Below, piece after piece: positions 59,790 to 64,000 of a stretch of 64,000 nucleotides of DNA (position 1 is the stretch's first letter; each line of letters opens with the position of its first letter). Source of the DNA: Salegentibacter sediminis. Its GTDB lineage: Bacteria > Bacteroidota > Bacteroidia > Flavobacteriales > Flavobacteriaceae. The position numbers and the translations under genes are program-made. The notes beneath the pieces were generated by a model, which had not been told where the DNA came from, did no database searches, and saw only the letters and a program-made list of their open reading frames with translations. The stretch is from positions 62,001 through 126,000 of the forward strand of contig NZ_MSJR01000001.1 of the NCBI RefSeq assembly GCF_002078605.1. Reading direction: 5' to 3'.

Positions 59790-61586
59790 CTAATCGTTAA
59801 GTTTTAAAACAGCCATAAATGCTTCCTGCGGAATTTCTACATTCCCTACCTGTCGCATACGTTTTTTACCCTTTTTCTGCTTTTCAAGAAGTTTTCGCTT
59901 TCGGGAAATATCTCCACCATAACATTTAGCGGTAACATCTTTTCTAAGCGCTTTTACCGTTTCACGGGCAATGATCTTGGCGCCAATTGCCGCCTGAATT
60001 GGAATATCAAACTGTTGACGCGGAATAAGCTCTTTAAGTTTTTCACACATCTTTTTTCCAATATCATAAGCATTATCCACGTGAAGTAATGCGGAAAGCG
60101 CATCCACCTTGTTGGCATTTAGCAAAATATCAACCTTTACAAGTTTAGACTGGCGCAAACCAATAGGAGAATAATCAAAAGAAGCATATCCCCGGGATAC
60201 GGTTTTAAGCCTGTCGTAAAAATCGAAAACTATTTCTGCCAGGGGCATATCAAAAGTAAGTTCGACTCTTTCAGGAGTTAAATAGGTTTGATTGGTAATC
60301 TCGCCGCGTTTTTCAATACACAAATTCATTACCGGCCCTACATAGTCAGCTTTGGTAATTATACTTGCTTTTATATAGGGTTCTTCCACCCGGTTAAGAG
60401 AGGAAGGTTCGGGCAGGTCTGATGGGTTATTCACCAGAATAACCTCATCTGGATTCTTATTGGTGTAGGCGTGGTAAGACACGTTGGGAACCGTGGTAAT
60501 AACCGTCATATCAAATTCCCGCTCAAGACGCTCCTGGATAATCTCCAGGTGTAACATCCCAAGGAAACCACAACGGAAACCAAAACCAAGGGCGGCAGAA
60601 CTTTCAGGAGTGAAAACCAGCGATGCATCATTAAGCTGAAGTTTTTCCATAGATGCTCTCAACTCTTCGTAATCTTCGGTATCTACAGGATAGATTCCGG
60701 CGAAAACCATGGGTTTCACATCTTCAAAACCGGCAACGGCTTCGGTGGTTGGATTTTTTGCATCGGTAATGGTATCCCCCACCTTTACCTCGCGGGCATC
60801 CTTAATTCCCGTGATGAGATAACCTACATCTCCGGTTTTAATTTCATTTTTAGGTTGCTGTTTCAGTTTAAGGGTACCAACCTCATCAGCGTAATAATCT
60901 TTGCCTGTTGCTACAAATTTTATATGCTGACCTTTTTTGATACTTCCATTAATAACCCTGAAGAAGGTCTCTACCCCACGAAAGGGATTATAAACCGAAT
61001 CGAAAACAAGCGCTCTTAAAGGAGCATCTACCTTTCCACTCGGGGGAGGTATACGGGTGATGATGGCGTGGAGAATCTCCTCTATTCCTAGACCTGTTTT
61101 AGCACTGGCTGGAATAACATCTGAAGGGTCACATCCTAAAAGGTCTACGATATCATCGGTTACTTCTTCGGGATTAGCGCTAGGGAGATCAACCTTATTA
61201 AGAACCGGGATGATTTCCAGATCGTTTTCCAGAGCGAGATAAAGATTAGAGATGGTTTGTGCCTGAATGCTTTGGGCGGCATCAACTATAAGAAGGGCTC
61301 CTTCACAGGCTGCAATAGATCGGGAAACTTCATAGGAAAAATCTACGTGACCCGGAGTGTCGATGAGGTTGAGAATATAATTTTCCCCCTCATGTATATA
61401 ATCCATCTGGATAGCGTGACTTTTAATGGTAATTCCACGCTCGCGTTCCAGATCCATACTGTCCAGCAACTGCTCCTGTTTTTCGCGTTCGGTAACCGAA
61501 CCCGTAAAATCCAGCAGCCTGTCGGCCAGTGTACTTTTTCCGTGATCAATGTGTGCAATTATGCAGAAGTTTCTAATATGCTTCAT
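59790..61586 (-). CDS. lepA: Elongation factor 4
   Basis: [62 protein letters not shown]. Confidence 0.98.
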   Translation of the reverse strand: MKHIRNFCIIAHIDHGKSTLADRLLDFTGSVTEREKQEQLLDSMDLERERGITIKSHAIQMDYIHEGENYILNLIDTPGHVDFSYEVSRSIAACEGALLIVDAAQSIQAQTISNLYLALENDLEIIPVLNKVDLPSANPEEVTDDIVDLLGCDPSDVIPASAKTGLGIEEILHAIITRIPPPSGKVDAPLRALVFDSVYNPFRGVETFFRVINGSIKKGQHIKFVATGKDYYADEVGTLKLKQQPKNEIKTGDVGYLITGIKDAREVKVGDTITDAKNPTTEAVAGFEDVKPMVFAGIYPVDTEDYEELRASMEKLQLNDASLVFTPESSAALGFGFRCGFLGMLHLEIIQERLEREFDMTVITTVPNVSYHAYTNKNPDEVILVNNPSDLPEPSSLNRVEEPYIKASIITKADYVGPVMNLCIEKRGEITNQTYLTPERVELTFDMPLAEIVFDFYDRLKTVSRGYASFDYSPIGLRQSKLVKVDILLNANKVDALSALLHVDNAYDIGKKMCEKLKELIPRQQFDIPIQAAIGAKIIARETVKALRKDVTAKCYGGDISRKRKLLEKQKKGKKRMRQVGNVEIPQEAFMAVLKLND

Positions 61587-61956
61587 AAAAAATATTGAAT
61601 GAGCCTGTTCAAAAAGATTTGTTCCGTAACCTTATATACCTTAAAAACAGTAGTATGAGATTTAATTCAACACTTTATTTCTCTTTTCGACAGTCCCGAT
61701 TTTAAGGCTACAAATATAGGTTATTTAAGCCGTTTCCAATATAGATAGAAAACAAGTTTCTATTTACAGTAAAAACTTTATGACTTCATTTATAAAATAA
61801 AAAAATAAGAAATCTATCAACCTTTCTTAAAAAAACTTAGCTAAGTGTCTATTCGTTCTAAAAAAGTTTCTTTTTTTTGTAAGAAGGATTTTTGTTATAA
61901 GTTTATTAACACTTAAACTACTTTCTAAAACCTCAACTAACTAATAAAAATATAAT

Positions 61957-63222
61957 ATGGGAGTACAGGATCATTCGGGTAGACAAAATACCAACAGGTC
62001 GATAATCATTATTGGTGCATTATTCTTTATTTTCGGGTTTGTTACCTGGTTAAATTCAGTACTTATTCCCTTTTTAAAAACTGCCAGCCAGTTAAACAAT
62101 TTTGAATCTTATCTGGTTGCTTTTGCATCTTACATTTCTTATTTTGTAATGGCTATTCCTTCTGCCTGGGTATTGAAAAAAACAGGTTTTAAAAACGGAA
62201 TGTCTCTTGGTCTCGTGGTAATGGCAATTGGGGCTTTAATTTTTATACCCGCAGCTATGTCAAGAACCTATGCGCTGTTTCTTTTTGGTCTGTTCATTCA
62301 GGGTACGGGACTTGCTTTGCTACAGTCTGCAGCAAATCCATATATCACCATTCTTGGACCTATTGAGAGTGCGGCGAAGCGAATTAGTATAATGGGTATT
62401 TGTAATAAGGTGGCCGGGGCTTTAGCACCAATTATTTTTGGTGCAATTCTGCTGAAGAATATGGATGCAGTAGAAGCGAGACTGGAAGGTATGGGTGCAG
62501 CAGCCAAAGCGGCCGAGTTAGATGAGCTCGCTTCCCTGGTGATTACACCTTATTTGGTAATGGCGGCTATTTTGGTGGGACTTTCGGTTCTTATTTATTA
62601 TTCAGCATTGCCTGAAATTGAAACCGATAGCGAGGATGAAACGGTAGCTGCAGCCAATAAAAATAAAACCAGCGTACTTCAGTTTCCTAATCTATTATTG
62701 GGAACCCTGGCGATGTTTCTATACGTTGGGGTGGAAGTAATTGCTGGTGATACCGTAATTAGTTACGCCCGCGATGGGCAGGGTATTTCTACAGATATCG
62801 CTAAATATTTCACCACTTATACCCTAATCGCAATGATTGTGGGTTACTTAATTGGTACGGTAACCATTCCGAAATATATCAGTCAGCAAAAAGCGCTGCA
62901 AATTTCAGGTATTCTTGGGATTATCCTTGGGCTTAGTGCAATTTTTACTGATGGGTATATTTCAGTGCTTTTTATATCGCTATTAGGTTTGGCAAACGCC
63001 TTGGTTTTTCCGGCTATATGGCCTTTGGCTCTTAACGGATTAGGAAGATTTACTAAAATAGGCTCTTCATTTTTGATTATGGCGCTGGCCGGAGGAGCTA
63101 TTCTGCCCCTTGTTTATGGTTATTTAGCCGATACTTTTGATACGCAATCGGCCTACTGGATCGTTATACCTAGTTACTTATATATTTGGTTCTTTGCAGC
63201 CAAAGGACATAAAATTAAATAA
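61957..63222 (+). CDS. Sugar MFS transporter, FucP/NagP family
   Basis: FFIFGFVTWLNSVLIPFLKTASQL; followed by GH20 hexosaminidase. Confidence 0.92.
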   Translation: MGVQDHSGRQNTNRSIIIIGALFFIFGFVTWLNSVLIPFLKTASQLNNFESYLVAFASYISYFVMAIPSAWVLKKTGFKNGMSLGLVVMAIGALIFIPAAMSRTYALFLFGLFIQGTGLALLQSAANPYITILGPIESAAKRISIMGICNKVAGALAPIIFGAILLKNMDAVEARLEGMGAAAKAAELDELASLVITPYLVMAAILVGLSVLIYYSALPEIETDSEDETVAAANKNKTSVLQFPNLLLGTLAMFLYVGVEVIAGDTVISYARDGQGISTDIAKYFTTYTLIAMIVGYLIGTVTIPKYISQQKALQISGILGIILGLSAIFTDGYISVLFISLLGLANALVFPAIWPLALNGLGRFTKIGSSFLIMALAGGAILPLVYGYLADTFDTQSAYWIVIPSYLYIWFFAAKGHKIK

Positions 63223-63232
63223 AGCTTTTATT

Positions 63233-64000
63233 ATGAAAAAAACTATAATTTACTTCTTGTTTACACTGATGTTAGCGCTTCCATTTGGTAGCATAGCTCA
63301 GGAAGTTACTGCAGAAAATCCGGCAATTATTCCGCAGCCGGCAGAAATTGAATGGAAAGAGGGTGTTTTTACTCTTCCGGAAAGAACAGTGGTTTGTTAC
63401 AATTCCGAAGCGAAAGCTTCGGCTGCCTGGCTGCAACAATTGCTCAAAAATACCAATAGTCAAAGTTTCCCGATGCAGGGAGAGGATTGTCTTGGATTTT
63501 CACTTAAAATAAAGGAAAACCTGAAGGATAACCTGGGAGACGAAGGTTACAAACTTGATATCACCCATAATAAGGTAAGTCTTTTGGCGGCGACCGAAGC
63601 CGGGTTGTTTTATGCGATCCAGACCCTTAGGCAAATGTTTCCTGCCGAAATAGAAACCGGAAAGATTTCCGAAGAGATTAAATTAAAACAGGTAAGCATT
63701 ACCGATGTTCCAAAGTATGAATGGCGTGGTACTATGATCGATATTTCCAGGAGTTTCTTCGGCCCCGAATACATCAAAAAACACATAGACCGAATGGCTT
63801 TTTATAAGCTTAATCGCCTTCACCTTCATCTTACCGACGATCAGGGGTGGAGAATAGAGATCAAACAACTTCCTAAGCTTACTGAAGTAGGTAGTAAAGG
63901 AGCCGTAAAAGGTGGAAGATCCGGATTTTTAACTCAGGAAGAATATAAAGAGATCCAGGAATATGCTGCTGCCAGAAATATTATAATAATTCCCGAAATA
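63233..64000 (+). CDS. Beta-N-acetylhexosaminidase, GH20 (3' truncated by window edge)
   Basis: ATG 63233; signal peptide; WRGTMIDISRSFFGPEYIKKHIDRMAFYKLNRLHLHLTDDQGWRIEIK. Confidence 0.93.
   Translation, partial: MKKTIIYFLFTLMLALPFGSIAQEVTAENPAIIPQPAEIEWKEGVFTLPERTVVCYNSEAKASAAWLQQLLKNTNSQSFPMQGEDCLGFSLKIKENLKDNLGDEGYKLDITHNKVSLLAATEAGLFYAIQTLRQMFPAEIETGKISEEIKLKQVSITDVPKYEWRGTMIDISRSFFGPEYIKKHIDRMAFYKLNRLHLHLTDDQGWRIEIKQLPKLTEVGSKGAVKGGRSGFLTQEEYKEIQEYAAARNIIIIPEI

Noticed and set aside
1-64000. CRISPR arrays, prophage, transposons or toxin-antitoxin/defence islands
   Set aside because: No regularly spaced repeats, integrases, transposases or defence hallmark proteins seen; the gene set is mostly core.

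Overview
AT-rich, densely coded chromosomal segment typical of a Flavobacteriaceae-like Bacteroidota. Evidence: TTG-N~19-TAnnTTTG promoters, a PorW/SprE-type T9SS lipoprotein, DUF4175, DUF4254 and DUF4837-like genes, and FucP/NagP-type MFS next to GH20. Most of the window is housekeeping: the F-type ATP synthase operon (atpB-E-F-H, start of atpA), purD, pgk, holB, mnmG, ybeY, gltX, glnS, folB, rnr, rpiB, rnpA, yebC and lepA. It also carries a nucleotide-sugar/GT cluster, two divergent cation:proton antiporters, secreted peptidases and one tRNA-Cys(GCA). I saw no CRISPR array, prophage, IS element or rRNA. The observations most worth checking are: (1) two parS-like palindromes (TGTTCCACGTGGAACA/T) flanking mnmG, one of which encodes the C-terminal MFHVEQ tail of YbeY; (2) a ~515 bp AT-rich non-coding region at 46.67-47.18 kb with a perfect DnaA box and clustered GTTAAC motifs, a candidate oriC; (3) a tightly packed 7-gene run from one strong promoter linking an M23 peptidase, a GH3-family (plant auxin-conjugase-like) adenylating enzyme and a protein whose C-terminal half resembles nucleoside phosphorylase/AMP nucleosidase; (4) a terminator-like hairpin inside the ATP synthase operon directly after atpE. 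All assignments come from reading the sequence and recalling family features; no database searches were run.
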